The notes: generated from the sequence alone by a model not told the origin. DNA of 64,000 bases from Steromphala cineraria (GCA_916613615.1 OU744720.1:75481338-75545337), one strand, 5' to 3'; positions 1 through 12,900 are shown, numbered from the stretch's first letter. Made by a program: numbers and translations.

Positions 1-448
1 GCAGTACTTATCATTATCTTCGCTGTTAATGCTGTTATCCTGATGAATAAAGGTTTGAATGAATTTTACACAATTCAGCTAGATTAAATACATTGTATGT
101 CACTGCAAAATGTTAATAAAATATGAAAGTGACCGTAGGTTATATCCGAGTGGTAATGACAAAAAACGTAAGCATGTTATAAATACTATTTTCCATATTT
201 TCGCTCAGTCGAATCAAAGAATCAACCATCACCATTCATTTTCGTACATTAACGTTCGTATATTAAATGATACCATTGATGAAAACTGTGTTTTCGAATA
301 GTACAGTAATTTGTTTTTTATCTTTACTCCGGCCAAAATATTTTTATTTCTTCCTTAATTGAGCGCATGATTGGCTTTTTGACCTAATGCACTTGTCTTT
401 TTGACCTAATGCACTTGTCATATGCCAAACAGGGTCCGGAAACTCTCG

Positions 449-483
<35 letters not shown>

Positions 484-2576
484 TTGATGAAGATGAAGAC
501 CAGCCACAGAGAGATATGTTTTCTTTGAAGTCAGATTTAATTTACACTTCTGTCCTAGGTATGTAAAAGAAGAATAGTGTTATCCTACATGTAAATTTTG
601 AGAAGATAAGACTAACACGTATTTCCCATTTTCGTAAAGCGTTATGTATAAATGCCATCATATGATTATTAACTTAGCAAAATTGTTATCACAACAAAAT
701 AGTTAAAATATCTGGTTTTCGTTTAGTTCACAATACTTTAAATCATATTCTATAACCGTGTGATACCAATCCAGGATATATTAGATTTCAATTTCATTGT
801 GCTTCAGATTGTTGTTTCCTTCTCTCCTGGTTACCATACAGCACTATGCAAATACTCCTTGCCACAAACACGTAAGTACATGAACGCGTCACGTCATTAA
901 GTTTGTGTAAAATGAACATTCTGGTATTCTACATATACACAATGAACTTAATTAACCATCCCCCTATTTTGTAAAATGAACTTGGGTGCTCTTGGACTAT
1001 TTGGATTATTTAGATGTATTGACCACTCGAGGTATAACAATTGCTTTGTTATTGACTATTCAATTGTACTAAAAATCGTTAATGTGCAAAAATATTGAAA
1101 ATATGAGAAAAACTGCGAGATTACTGAAATTTGGCCAAATATAACTATTGTCATAGGGGGGAAACTATATATTAAACTTTGAATGTTGTGAATTACATGT
1201 AAAAATAACATTTCTGATCCCTAGTTGACATTCATACACTAAAACCCTTTTATCATGCATGATAAGAGGCTAGCAAGACAGGACAATTTTTTATAAAATG
1301 CCTACAATCTAAACATCTGTAAGTAAATTTGAGATTCCTTGAGTTAGACGTGTTGATCAAACACTTCTCCTTCCTTTAGATGAACCTGTCTTTGACAGTG
1401 ACCAATTAATGTCTTTGTGCAGTTTTCTTTAAATTCGATATTTGATAATTTTGTGATTTTGAAGGTTCATACTGCTTTAACGATTGACTTTTGCCCAGAG
1501 TTATTTACTATAAATTCATCAATTCACTCAAGAGAATGATAATTATCACATTGCAGCCAAAAATATTGACTTTCATTTTCAATTTTAAGGTAACTTGGAT
1601 TTTGACTAAAAAATACCAACATAAACGAAAAACGTTCTTCTCTCTCTTTAAGGTCCAGTGTTAATAAAATAATATGTTTTCGACGGTACGTTTTCGTCAG
1701 TACATACCCCCCATGAAGTGTAAGTGATTCATTTCAGACGACTGATCAAAAAAGAACTTTTGAGTCTTCTTTGGGACGGATTTACTTACCTGTCAATGAT
1801 TCATCCTTGTATAAACCCGCTCATATACGGTAAGTCAATATTATAGTAAATTGTATTGAATACAAAATACTAAGAAGGGAATGCACAGATGCTTATCAAA
1901 CCACAAACGTTCGTGTCATGTCATTTTTTCCTAAGGTGACACAATGTATATGATGTTTAGAGTAAAAAACACAAAATTTATAAGTGGTGTTTTTTTTGGA
2001 GAAGAACGTTTTGAAGAACATTTTTTTTTCTGAAAACACAATTTTAGTGACAATCAGGTCTTGTTTGATGGCTATTCTAAAAGTTGCGACGATGAAGAAG
2101 ATGGCGGCAATATTATGTACATACAACTTCTTTATTCAAGTTTGCGGCGTTTCGACATAGATACTTGTGTCGTTCTCAAGCAGGTCAAGCAGTTGATAGA
2201 GTAAAATTTAATATGTACATCAACCTCGTTTATTGTACAATCAACTCACTACCTATTTACTGTAACAACATCAAGTAACCTTAATGTAATCATGTTAACA
2301 ATAAACAATCAACAGCATACAGTAGTTATTTATAAAAATTATTAACAGCGGAAGACAAGACTATTAAAGTCCCATGATCAGAATTTTTGAAATATAGATA
2401 ATGTGTTGAGCGTTTACAAGTTTACATGTAAATGGAATGTAGAATGTTGACATCGTAAAATTTAGAAGGGCTACTACATACATGTGTATAATCTCTTTTG
2501 TTGTTTTACAGGTTCATATTGCTTGACGCGAGGATCTTGTACGAAACTAAAGGTGTACCTCCCTCGATCGCCTTAA
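1..2576 (+). CDS. GPCR gene 0, rhodopsin-like receptor, 5' part outside the window
   Basis: Five exons can be read: 1-52 (end of exon 2, TM5), 433-558 (ICL3), 808-871 (TM6), 1738-1829 (ECL3/TM7) and 2512-2576 (C-tail, stop TAA). Every junction is GT-AG and the phases 1-1-2-1 equal those of the complete genes downstream, so this is a paralogue. TM6 reads LLSWLPYSTMQILL, a CWxP helix with Ser for Cys; TM7 ends CINPLIYG, a canonical NPxxY. The ICL3 exon carries eleven consecutive Asp codons followed by more acidic residues, which is absent in the other genes. The tail is short (about 20 residues). The ligand is unknown. Exon boundaries were assigned by eye; the start and TM1-TM4 lie left of the window. 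Confidence 0.8.
450..482 (+). repeat. GAT trinucleotide repeat, coding poly-Asp
   Basis: Eleven perfect GAT codons in frame inside the ICL3 exon of gene 0, continued by an imperfect GTT GAT GAA GAT GAA GAC run. It gives a strongly acidic third intracellular loop and is probably length-polymorphic. Confidence 0.95.
2115..2185 (-). mobile_element. Possible retroelement tail (Penelope-like?)
   Basis: In intron 5 of gene 0 the minus strand reads GAGAACGACACAAG then TATGTCGAAACGCCGC. The paired GACA/TGTC followed by GAAACG resembles tails of Penelope-like elements as I remember them. No coding part is visible, so this is a weak call. Confidence 0.2.
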
Positions 2577-3242
2577 CTTGAAGATGAAACAAAATTCTTA
2601 CCCGAAGACAATTGTATTTATTTACTGATTCATATACTCTAAACATAATACATTATCGTACCCTTAAACTGAACTTTTGTGTTGATATTTGTCAGGATTA
2701 AAGGCCGAAGGTTATGTATGACTCAATGTCAAATTTACTTGCTTAATCATTGATATTTGACAAACATCTTAATTTGATAAAAAGATACACCAGGAATACT
2801 CTACAAAATAGGAAACAATAATGCTCACATATACTTAAAGGGAAAGTCCTATCTGGGTGTTTTCTGTGGAAACAAATTCTTGAGTACTTCCTGTTTATTT
2901 CACACTTATTTTCATATACATGTACATGGAGCAACATTTTAGTTGTTCTTGATTTAATATGTTGACAAAAAAAAGAGTGCATCACTGCGTCCTCTTGAAT
3001 TTCCTTTCCACAAAAATACCACGATTGGACTGTTCCTTTAAAATGTTCCATATGCTAATAGTGATTAATGATACAATTCCGAAAACAAGCACATTAGCAT
3101 TCCTGCACTAGCAATTAGATTCTTGATTTGACATTTGCATTACGAGTTTGAACAGGAGTGTCTCTGAAATCAGCAAAGTGTTGTACTTCAGTCGATAGGC
3201 AACCAATTCCCTCTTTAACTTAATCTATTAAGCTAAAGAACA
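2577..3242. other. Spacer between gene 0 and gene 1
   Basis: 666 bp, AT-rich, with no exon-like segment, repeat or canonical TATA box that I can support. It must contain the 3' end of gene 0 and the promoter of gene 1 if they are separate transcripts. The minus-strand open frame here has no exon signals. Confidence 0.5.
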
Positions 3243-6200
3243 ATGGAATTTGACGAATTGCATGTTGATGAAACCATGAATGAGGATAGCAATATCAGTG
3301 ATACAACAGTTCCGATTTCGATATATGCTGTGGTTCTCTATGTAGGACTGTGTACTAATATTTGGTTGCTGGTGTCCCTGTACAAGTCCTGGAAGAATGG
3401 GAGCAGGGTTCACGTTCACCTCCTTGCTCTTTGTATTTCGGACTTCCTTGTACTCGCAACTCACTGGCCAATCATTGGCAACTGGGAAGGAGGAAATGTT
3501 GGTTGTAAAATGCTTGCATCTCTGAAACCGTCAACTGCCATATTTGCACATCTCATACTTGCTGGTTTCAATATCGATAACGCCGTCACGATATGGTTCA
3601 AACGATCTTACAAATCTATTCGAATCATGTTCATGATAGTTGCAGTCACTCTGTCGCTCAGCATAATGATACTAGCGGTAGGTAGATCACTTATTGTTTT
3701 ATTGCCATATCGTCTATATATTTAATAATGTGTATTTGTTTTTAAAACTGCTTAGCAAAAGTTTGTTTAATTACTTTTGAACTCAATTGTGAACTGCAAA
3801 TATATAAATATCATGTAATACGGTGTTCGCTCGAGTTAGACCCATTCAAACAATTGCTTACCAAAAATTGAGATGTGAGTTTGTGAAGACAGATTTGAAT
3901 AATGATACTAATATGGTGAGATGAATATATTTGACAGGACAGGGCACCAAAATGTCAAAACTTCTTGATTTGTTATTAGATTGTCATTTCGAAATATTTC
4001 TTGTAAAACGTAAGTTAATTCACAACTTTGGCAAATGTGGACTATTTTGACCGAAAGTTTGCTGAAAATGTTTTGAAATGAAAAACACATTGTAGAAAGA
4101 AGTATATCAGAATTTTCAATCTTTAACCTGATGCCTCTCCTGAAAAAATGTCAGAATTGTTTCCGGCATGCCACATATCGGTTTTCTCTATACATATATC
4201 TTGTGAAGATTATGTTCATCTCACACATGTATCCCACATTTTAACTTTAAAATATTTTGTTAAGACGTGGTGACCAATTCAAAGTCTGCAAAAGTTATAT
4301 TATGGACACTCTTTCACAGTTAAACATATATTTTTAGGTAAGCATCTTTATCTGTATATCTGTACAACCATGCTGATTTCTAGGAAGACGTTTTATTGAT
4401 GATTAGATATGACAATGAAGAAAACTTTTAAACTTACATTTCCGGTTTAAAGATAATAATGTATTCTTCTATATACAATAAAATTTATAATAATAATAAG
4501 AGGAGAGCAACAAAAACGAAGGGACATTGTTTGGTTAAAAAAACGAGAATACATTTCCCAAATGACTTTTATGATTATCATACCCTATGGCAAAAAAAGA
4601 GTTTGTAATTTATCTATTTCCTTCAATAACTTGAGGGGCCTGGTATCTATGCGATGGATTGAGAAAGACATATTTCCCCTCTAAATACTGCAGAAAACAG
4701 ATATTTCAGCGAATAACTAAGCGCAAACATACTCAAACCTTATTAATTATCTTTAACGTATTATATATCTTTATATATTAATGATTTTTCAGTTATTCAC
4801 CTTTAAACATGGAGTTGGTGAAAGGTACTCTGTCTGTTATATGCACACTACACCTGTCATCGCTCGACTGCATGAAGTTGGGAGTCTTATAGGAATTTAC
4901 ATTTTGCCAATTGTCGTCATATTTTCCTTTGGCGGGTTGGCTCTCGGTCTATTCATCAGTAGTAGAGGTTTGTATCCGATATATTACTTAAGGGATAGGA
5001 AACCCCTCATAAGGAGTATTAAAATATATAAATTGCAAAATTGCGTAACTCTTGAAATATCAGTGAAGTGTCAATATTCAAAATAATCAATTTAACAATA
5101 TGAATGAAAATCAAGTTTAAATGATTTAACATGTACATACATTTATCTATTCTTTATTGAATTGATTATTTGATAAAAGGATAAATATACAGCTTGACAC
5201 TTACAATTTACATCTTACATATAATGTCCAGACCAAGGGATCAGGAAACCAGATGCTTATGATGCTGATATGGACAATATCGGGCAGTGTATCACCAAAG
5301 CCACTGCGTTCAGTAAGTATAACTCATAACTCTTGTAAGGCTTTTGAATAAGTTTTATTACTGATGCACCTAATCAAAAAGACCCATGTGATTGTGAAAA
5401 ATCTCAAACTTATAACTAAAGCAAAAGATAGTTATGATGCTTTAAAGAGGCAGAAGGACATTTTTGTAGGTAAATAAATGGACGTGACAAAAACGAAATA
5501 TGGTACCAACTGCAAGACAATGTGTCTTAATCATAAGACGCAGTTCTTGAATGAACGTACAGTGTTAGATTAAGCTAAGCGCATCCATTTCTCTTCCCTA
5601 AAAAAGGTTTGCACACTAAAATTGTATCCAGTAGTGTTCGGTTGATATTTGATATATGTATACCATGCTTGCGGAGAAACGGGTTCAGTAATGATACTTG
5701 TAACCGTCTCTGGATTATACATTTGGCATAAACTAGAATTTGTAAGGGTAAAGGAAATTTATTTTTAAAAATTGCTACTTGCTCTTTAAAGAACAAATTG
5801 ACAAAATGGTCATTTGCCTTAAAGGGGCAGTAGCACGTTTTTTGAAAATTGTATATTTTAAAATTTTCACTAAATATTGTTCGTTAATGCTATATGTATA
5901 ATTTTGATAGCGTCAAAAATCTCATTACACAAACCAATCATCTTCAGTCAAAGAACAAATTTTGAAGATTCACATAAAGTTCATTGGCTGCCATTTTTGT
6001 GTGAACACTTTTATTTCATATTGTGTAAGAAAAGGGAATCGCATGGCTGAATTTTACATTATTATTATATTTGATTGTTTGCTGCTTTAATTAGTTTGAA
6101 TAATTTGTCTTTCAATTGAAACCATTTATTTTTATTTTCTTGACATCGTCTTTTAATCCCCCTAAAACGTGCTACTGCCCCTTGAAACCTGTTTGCAGAT

Positions 6201-7145
6201 ATGCTCTTCTTCCTGTGTTGGACGCCGTTTGCCGTGATTCATTTCCTCTTTTTGGTCTCCACGGGTATTTTCAAGTAAGTAGAGATATGATGTATTATTG
6301 GTTTATTTTGATAATTATTATTATCTTGAAATCGTTATTATCCTAGTTTGGGAGAAATCACTGATTGTAACAAAAACTTATGTGTTTCAGTGAGCCCTAT
6401 CTGCAATTGATCTATCTGGTGATTGATTTTCTAGCATCAACATACAGTTGCCTGCTACCCCTAATTAACGGTTTGTCAATATTTATCAATATTTTGTATC
6501 ATTTTGTCATAGACTCACCACAAAATTATAGCAAAATGCAACTTGAAACCATTTCATAGGCACATGTGTAAACCCTTAATTGCATACCATGAACAACAGA
6601 GTATATATTTATTTTTAGAAAGTTTGGAATTGAAAGAATGAGGTGTAGAAATTAAATCGATGAAGAAATATTATCACCCAAAGGAAACAACTGGACATTA
6701 AGTTTTGAAATCATTATTACTATAGAATGCAAAAATAGCCAAAAAGGACCCTCTGGAATTTCCTCGTATCTCGTCTCGTTACGGAATGCCACGATTTCTT
6801 ATAAGGCGTGTTATTCAGGTAGATAAACATATACATTGCACGTATTGATTTAAAAGTCCTTTCTAAGTTTATTAGCCTTCAGAGAAGTTTGTGCAACTCT
6901 GCTTCAGTTGTATTTATCATATTTCTTACGGTCACGTTTCTGTTTGAACGGCTTACTCACTTGCTCAAGTTTCACATTTTGCATTTAACGACTTGAAGAC
7001 TTAGTCATGTTTCTTTAGAGAATTCCTTTTCGATATAAACATGTATTAAACCACGTGCTGTATGACAATAATTTCAGGATTGTGCAACTACTTCATCAGT
7101 AAGAGACAGTTGGGTGCAAGTGGACAAGAAGAAACAACAAGCTAA
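3243..7145 (+). CDS. GPCR gene 1, divergent class A receptor, 304 aa
   Basis: Six exons: 3243-3677, 4793-4967, 5232-5312, 6199-6274, 6391-6470 and 7078-7145 (stop TAA), all GT-AG with phases 0-1-1-2-1; together 915 nt. The N-terminus is acidic with a possible N-glycosylation site (NIS). TM1 contains GLCTN, TM2 LALCISD (Asp2.50 kept), ECL1/TM3 has Trp and GCK, ECL2 supplies the partner Cys (SVCYM), TM5 has a Pro, TM6 is CWTP. Two activation motifs are changed: DRY is DNA, and TM7 NPxxY has become LPLIN. The SRVHxHLLAL stretch recalls the vasopressin/GnRH/AKH receptor group, but subfamily and ligand are not established. It could signal unusually or be a decoy receptor. Confidence 0.85.
5823..6182. 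mobile_element. MITE with AGGGGCAGTAGCACG terminal inverted repeats
   Basis: A 360-bp non-coding element in intron 3 of gene 1. Its ends are AGGGGCAGTAGCACGTTTT and the reverse complement. It is flanked by TTAA on the left and TGAA (one change) on the right, as expected for a TTAA-targeting element. The same ends recur at about eight other places in the window. Confidence 0.8.
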
Positions 7146-7189
7146 ATTTTGAAATTTTGAAAATGTTAGCAAGCTTTAATTGTCCAATG

Positions 7190-7195
7190 AATAAA
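7190..7195 (+). terminator. Poly(A) signal of gene 1
   Basis: AATAAA 45 bp after the stop codon of gene 1; the most likely cleavage signal. Confidence 0.6.
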
Positions 7196-8383
7196 TATTG
7201 AATCAGTAAATCATTGTTTGGGATTTTCATCAGAAAGTTTTTTAACACATGCAACAGAAGCTTTTGATAAAAAAAATAAGGCTGCAGTACAATAGACTTG
7301 CCATTTTTACGTTATACATTGGACAATCAATTGCACTCCAAATGCAACTACTCTATCGTTTTCCTCAAATACCTTTAATACCTCTTTCAACCTCAAAATG
7401 GATAAGCAAGTCATTGCAAATTAGCTTAAATGATAACGGCTTCAGTTAGAAAATTACAAGAGACAGTTCATCTGTTCAACATATAAACTAGTCTTTTGCC
7501 GTTCAATGTTATATGGCACAACAAAACTTTATGTATGCAATCCGCAGTAATAACAGAAAATAACAAATTGACATGAATCCAGTCTTGCACCTCAAGAAAC
7601 CAGTAACAGCTAGTTTTGTAGAGGCGAAAAGGTTAAGTGAGTTCGCATTTATTCCCATCATTCCATTGAAACACTGTTATTTCTCTCTCTCAAACAAATC
7701 TACAAATTATGTAAGGTTTATTAAATGCTTTCGTGTCGAATGCATTGACAGTGCTTACCTTACCAACATCTTACCGATTCGACAACTACATGTAACTCAC
7801 TCGACCTATAAACTGCCGATTGTCTTTCAGCGATCGTACCATGGTCCAAGAAAATCGTTCACTGAGATACACATATGCTTATATAGATATTTACAAACTA
7901 GTTTGTGAAATGCACGTTCAAAGTTGTTCATCAGACACAGCGGGTGTTCACGATGAAAACACCCGGCATTGCTATGAACACATGATAGTGAAACGATGAT
8001 ATTTTTATTTCCAAAATTAATAGTTTGCTTTTCAAATAAAATACATTCACTTAAATTTTCAAATACAGGCCATTTAAAAAAATCACACTCCAAACATGGG
8101 TTCGAACCAGTAACACGCTGATTTCAAGCCCAGTGCATACATTTGTATATATATGCCTTATCCATTAGACAACGGAAGATACAAGATGTTTTTCATGACC
8201 TCTTTATTAAGTTTCACATTTGTCCTAAGAAGCTCATTGTTCCTGAAAAGATACCTTGCCGTTAATTATGTTTAATGTATTGATAATTTTAAAAAACAAA
8301 ACTCATTTGTACCAACTATCTATTTTTTGTAAGCTGTTTGCATATAAAAATAGAGCTCATCAGGCTATACATTTGATTTTGCT
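7196..8383. other. Intergenic DNA between gene 1 and the 145-bp repeats
   Basis: No convincing gene. A 111-codon open frame starts at 7573 but has no recognisable domain, and an overlapping minus-strand frame is equally long. A small hairpin (CGGGTGTT/AACACCCG) lies near 7940, and the tRNA-like fragment at 8085-8180 is listed separately. Confidence 0.5.
8085..8180 (-). mobile_element. tRNA-derived SINE fragment
   Basis: The minus strand has an A-box-like GTCTAATGGATAAGGC and, about 35 bases on, a B box GGTTCGAACCC. Acceptor and T-arm pairing is poor, so this is a tRNA-derived relic and not a working tRNA gene. Confidence 0.5.
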
Positions 8384-9057
8384 TTAGGTTGTGACCAATG
8401 TGGTTCCCTCCTTAGTTACACACGGCCACCAAAGATATAATTTATAATCCTTTCTAGTCAAGGAGTCTGTACACAAAGTTTCAGCTTTCTAGGCATTTTG
8501 CTTCTGGAGAAGAAGGTGAAAATATGTGTTTAGGGTGTGGCCCCTGTGATCCTTATTAGGAGCCACAGGGCCACCAAAGCTACAATTTATAATCCTCAAT
8601 AGCCAAGGAGTCTGTACACAAAGTTTCAGCTTTCTAGGCCTTAAGCTTCTAGAGAAGAAGGTGAAACTAGGTTTGAAGGGTGTGGCCCCTGCGGTCCTTA
8701 TTAGGGGTCACACGGCCACAAAAGCTGCAATTTATAATCCTCACTAGCCAAGGAGTATGTACACAAAGTGTCAGCTTTCTAGACCTTATGCTTCTGGAGA
8801 AGAAGAGGAAACTAGAGTTTAGGGTGTGGCCCCTGTGACCCCTATTAGGGACCACAGGGCCACAAAATCTACAATTTATAATCCTTTCTAGCCAAGGAGT
8901 CTGTACAAAGAGTTTCAGCTTTCTAGGCCTTATGGTTCTGGGGAAGAAGTCGAAATTCAACAAAGTTTACTGACGGATGGACAGATGGGCGGACGGACGC
9001 CGGACACCATGCCACGCCATAAGCCCATCGGGAATTACAGGCCTGATGAGCTAAAAA
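8384..9057 (+). repeat. 145-bp tandem repeat with GGACGG...GATGAGCTAAAAA tail
   Basis: Four imperfect copies of a 144-145 bp unit. The shared core TCAGCTTTCTAG recurs at 8481, 8626, 8771 and 8915. The array ends in a GGACGGACGC stretch, then CCCATCGGG and GATGAGCTAAAAA. The same unit plus tail recurs downstream of genes 2, 3 and 4, so it is a dispersed composite repeat. No protein is apparent. Confidence 0.85.
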
Positions 9058-9310
9058 TGGGCATACAGTTTTTTGCGGTAGCATGTACTAGTTTCGCGTG
9101 TTTTGCATCTGCAGCACGAGAGGCTCATGCCAATCTCAGCTACTTGAAATGGACGTCGTTTCTCCAGTTAGTCTCAGTGTTTCACCTTCTAATGATATAT
9201 AAGAAAGATATGAAATACCGCAATATCAAAACTGATTACACGTTGGAATGGGTTTGATACTTCGTTAAGCTAGTGTGTAAAATATATACCAAAGTTCAAC
9301 CTTGCGTTAA

Positions 9311-9402
9311 AGTTAGATAAACCCTCGAGCACGTGATTCATGAACACTTCGGCCTCACGGCCTCGGCGTTCATAATTCGCATGCGCAAGGGTTTATCTAA
9401 CT
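9311..9402. repeat. Foldback with GGCCTCACGGCC centre
   Basis: Arms AGTTAGATAAACCCT and AGGGTTTATCTAACT are perfect reverse complements. Inside are further paired pieces (ATGAAC/GTTCAT), and the centre is GGCC-TCAC-GGCC. Units 3-5 keep only something like the right arm (GCGCAAGGGTTCATC) before their promoters. Confidence 0.75.
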
Positions 9403-9790
9403 TAAACACGTCGGTCTCAATCGATAACTATTTAATACATATAAACAAGCGTGAAATAGCTGACAATTAAGATTTTTTTACCTATGTCCCAGTATTTCCT
9501 TCTTAACTGTACTCAAGCAGGGTTCAGACAGCGAGAATGTCGTTAAAATAGTTTACATATAAACTTAAGTTACTTAACTTAAATTAAGACAAATGCCCTG
9601 ACCTGTCATAACATAACTTTACTCCATCAAAGGCACAACAGCAAGCATACCGTTAAATAGTAATCATTTCAGATAAGATGTTCGTTACGAGAAGATAATT
9701 ATATTTATAGAGAGTAAAGTTAGTTTAATTTAGACAATTATCCGTCCTCTCATAACATAATAACTGTTATCATCCACTCGTGTGTTGAAC

Positions 9791-9797
9791 TATAAAG
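9791..9797 (+). promoter_or_regulatory. TATA box of gene 2
   Basis: TATAAAG, 205 bp upstream of the ATG. The same heptamer is at exactly the same distance before genes 3, 4 and 5, inside a block conserved among the units, so it is the likely core promoter. Confidence 0.6.
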
Positions 9798-9995
9798 TCG
9801 CTTTCGAAACGAAACCTTTAAGTGACCTTTAGATAAATGCACTGAATGAGTAATCGGAGTATACTTACATTTTATTGGTCAATTCGTAAATGACATTTCT
9901 GCCAAATCACACTTGATAGCAGTCTCAGCAACAAAGGCCTTCAAACAGGATTAGACAATTGGAACTGAATGCAGCAACAGTAGCATATACAAGTC

Positions 9996-12900
9996 ATGGA
10001 TTACAGTGATTACTCCGTGTTTGAGAACGTGTCCAGCTATAACACTTATGAGTACAACTATGAGGATCAAACGAACATCGATGCCTATGATATTCAGAGT
10101 ATTGTAATAAACAGCGTGTTGATGTACATCGGACTCTGCACCAACATCTGGATGGTATGGTCCTTGTTCAAAACAAGACAGGCGGGCAGCAGGGCTCACT
10201 TCTACCTCCTCGCTCTCGGTATTTCCGAGACGCTTGGATTAATCATCTACTGCTCCATGGAAATTGGCCTACGTGTAACCTTCACCTGGAATGGTGGACA
10301 TTACGGGTGTAAGATCCTCGTGGCGTTACTGGAGTTCACCACGCTTGGAAATCTCATAATAGTAGGATTCAACGTGGATAATGTCATCACCCTTGCACGT
10401 GCACGGTCCTCGAAGGTTCTCCGTAGGGGGATTCTGGTTCTTGCAATACTGTGCACTCTGTCACTTGCCATAATGCAGGTCAGTATATCCATACTTATGG
10501 TCACAATTAATATTCTTTTGATATAGCTTCTGCTCTTTTACGCCGCAATCCGTGGGTTCCGGCTGTGTCTCCTAGTGGAACAAATTGCAACACAATATAT
10601 TTGAACTTCCTTAGCAAATGACAACGCTTCTCGCATATCACAATGATTTTGGCGTGATTCAGTAGCCAAAATGATTACTTTAGAACAGCGTCGCTCATTG
10701 AACAAATAACTTTGATAACCTCTAATCAGGCATCTCCCATTCTATCCCACAAAGTCGGTGTAATAAAACAAAGGCTGTATCAACATTTCAAAACTTGATC
10801 TGCCTCTGTGGGGAGAGAATGCACAATTAAAGAAAATAATGACTCCTACCATGCAAACTTTTTGACATGACATTATCTGCATAATCTACTTAAATTGGTG
10901 TACATTATTTTATTTGAGATGACATTATCTGCATAATCTACAAGAATTATTATACCTTTGCGGAAACAATACAGTAGACATTGCGGGATTCGAACCCACA
11001 CCGTCGGCGTCTAGCAACACAGATACTGATCGAGATTTACTCCCTAACCTCGCTTGAGAGCGAGGCAATGCGGACAATAAAGGAACTTGTACCATTGCAG
11101 ATAATGTGTTCCCCAATCTAAATAAATTTAGATCTACAGATTTTTTATTTTGTCATACTTTTGATCTAAGAGTGACCAGTGTAAAAGGTCGTCCCGGTGA
11201 CCTTCGTATGCAAACAAGAAAAGCCTTTAAAAAGGCATGCTTGGTGCCACATAGGCAGATGAAGGAGATTGTGATTTGTCGAACAATTTGGGTGATAATA
11301 TATACAACACTGGATAACAGCAGTAATATTACCACGAGTATTACTCAAAGTTAATTTCACAAAATTATTTTCTCTTTTTGAGATCTCAGAGAAAAAAATG
11401 TAAATCTCTGAACACAACAACACTAGATTTTCAAGACAGTGATGTGACAGTGACAGTTTATGATGTTGTTACTTGAAGTAAAAGCACTGCATGGGTTGCC
11501 ATGTAGCGTTGACAATGACAGGAAATTGTGCAAAACGTACTGCCAAAACCATATCTCCTTGTCATGCTGGTTAATTATTAACTGTAGTATTACAGATAAT
11601 AAACAAAATACTTTCCGATGATCTGACGGGATTTCAACCCAGCTCCGCTGAGCTAAGACGCGGCCTTATAGTAACCGTATGGAACCAGCGATGTATTCTA
11701 AATATCACGAGTCAATTTCAGTAGCTGTGATAATAAATACATGTTTTCAACGTAAACATTTAGTGACATCGTTAAGTATGACTTGTCACGTGGTCGTAAG
11801 TGATCTACCTATTAGTAAACATAAGTTTTTTTTCGATGTCACCATCGTTCTTACACAAACATTACTTTTAAATCGCCTGGCGAGCCCAGCGTGAAATAAA
11901 ATCGCGTGGGTTATAAAAAAGTGGATTCTGCGATTATTGAATGCGAAATAATGCTCTTATCTGGAACAAATGCAGACTCTTCATCAAATGAAGATGTTTT
12001 TGATTGAGTCTGTTAACATTTATCAGCGTCTTTAATAGAAAATATTGTTTATCTTTTAACATGACATTTAAAGCGAAATCATATTCCACAGTTTAATGTG
12101 CCAAATATTTTGTATTACCCACATGGTGACGTAATGCATTTTTTGCTACAGCTCTGTTCATTGGTCTTTTGATTTGGATACAACACATGTGATTGGCGCG
12201 GCTTCCCTTTGAAAATATCAAGAGTAATATAGAGAGAATTCAGAAAAGTTTTAGGAGAATCAAATCATAATACTTGGTGCCCCAAAGGGCACCAAGCAAT
12301 AAGGAATTCGCGATTTGATCAATCAAATTCGACGTCACAAACAGTTCATAGTCGCACATTCAAAGTGTGAACGGAAGAAAATTATGATAGTTAATGGCCT
12401 GTTCTCAATAACAGTGTGCATTGTGAAAAATAAATCTTGTTTTTGATACTGATAAGACAAATATCAGTAGGTTGACTTTATTCTGATGTTATGAAATATT
12501 TTAGTTTTATGATTGACAAAAAAATCACTATATTTGGATGGATATGAAAGAAATTAGTACAAACGAGTTCAATAAAAAAAGGAGTTACCTCCCCTTGCAT
12601 GAGGATTTTCGTAAATATTGGCATTTATCATGCTCTTACTTTGTGATTATTATTCGCCACGTTAGTATGTGTGCGATGTGCATTCAACATTTGTTATTGA
12701 CAACTAGCAAATACGCTAATCATTTTAGAATGAAAAAATATAATCTATAATTACATCCAATACTATGGGAAACTGTTTTGTTACGCTTCTCTCTCTATGT
12801 ACATGAAATAAAATCTCACTTTGTCTTTAATTACGATGATTAATACATCAAATATGGAATGTTTAGAAGTGTTGTACATAATCTTGTAAATATTTTTCTG

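Noticed and set aside
7573..7908. 111-codon frame starting with ATG
   Set aside because: It has no domain, no promoter or poly(A) context, and an equally long frame overlaps on the other strand.
8667..8963. 98-codon minus-strand frame with an internal repeat
   Set aside because: It results from the 145-bp tandem repeat, which is not a multiple of three, and it does not persist in the other copies.
9951..10199. 82-codon minus-strand frame over exon 1, repeated in all four genes
   Set aside because: It is the antisense shadow of a conserved coding exon; it has no splice or start signals of its own.
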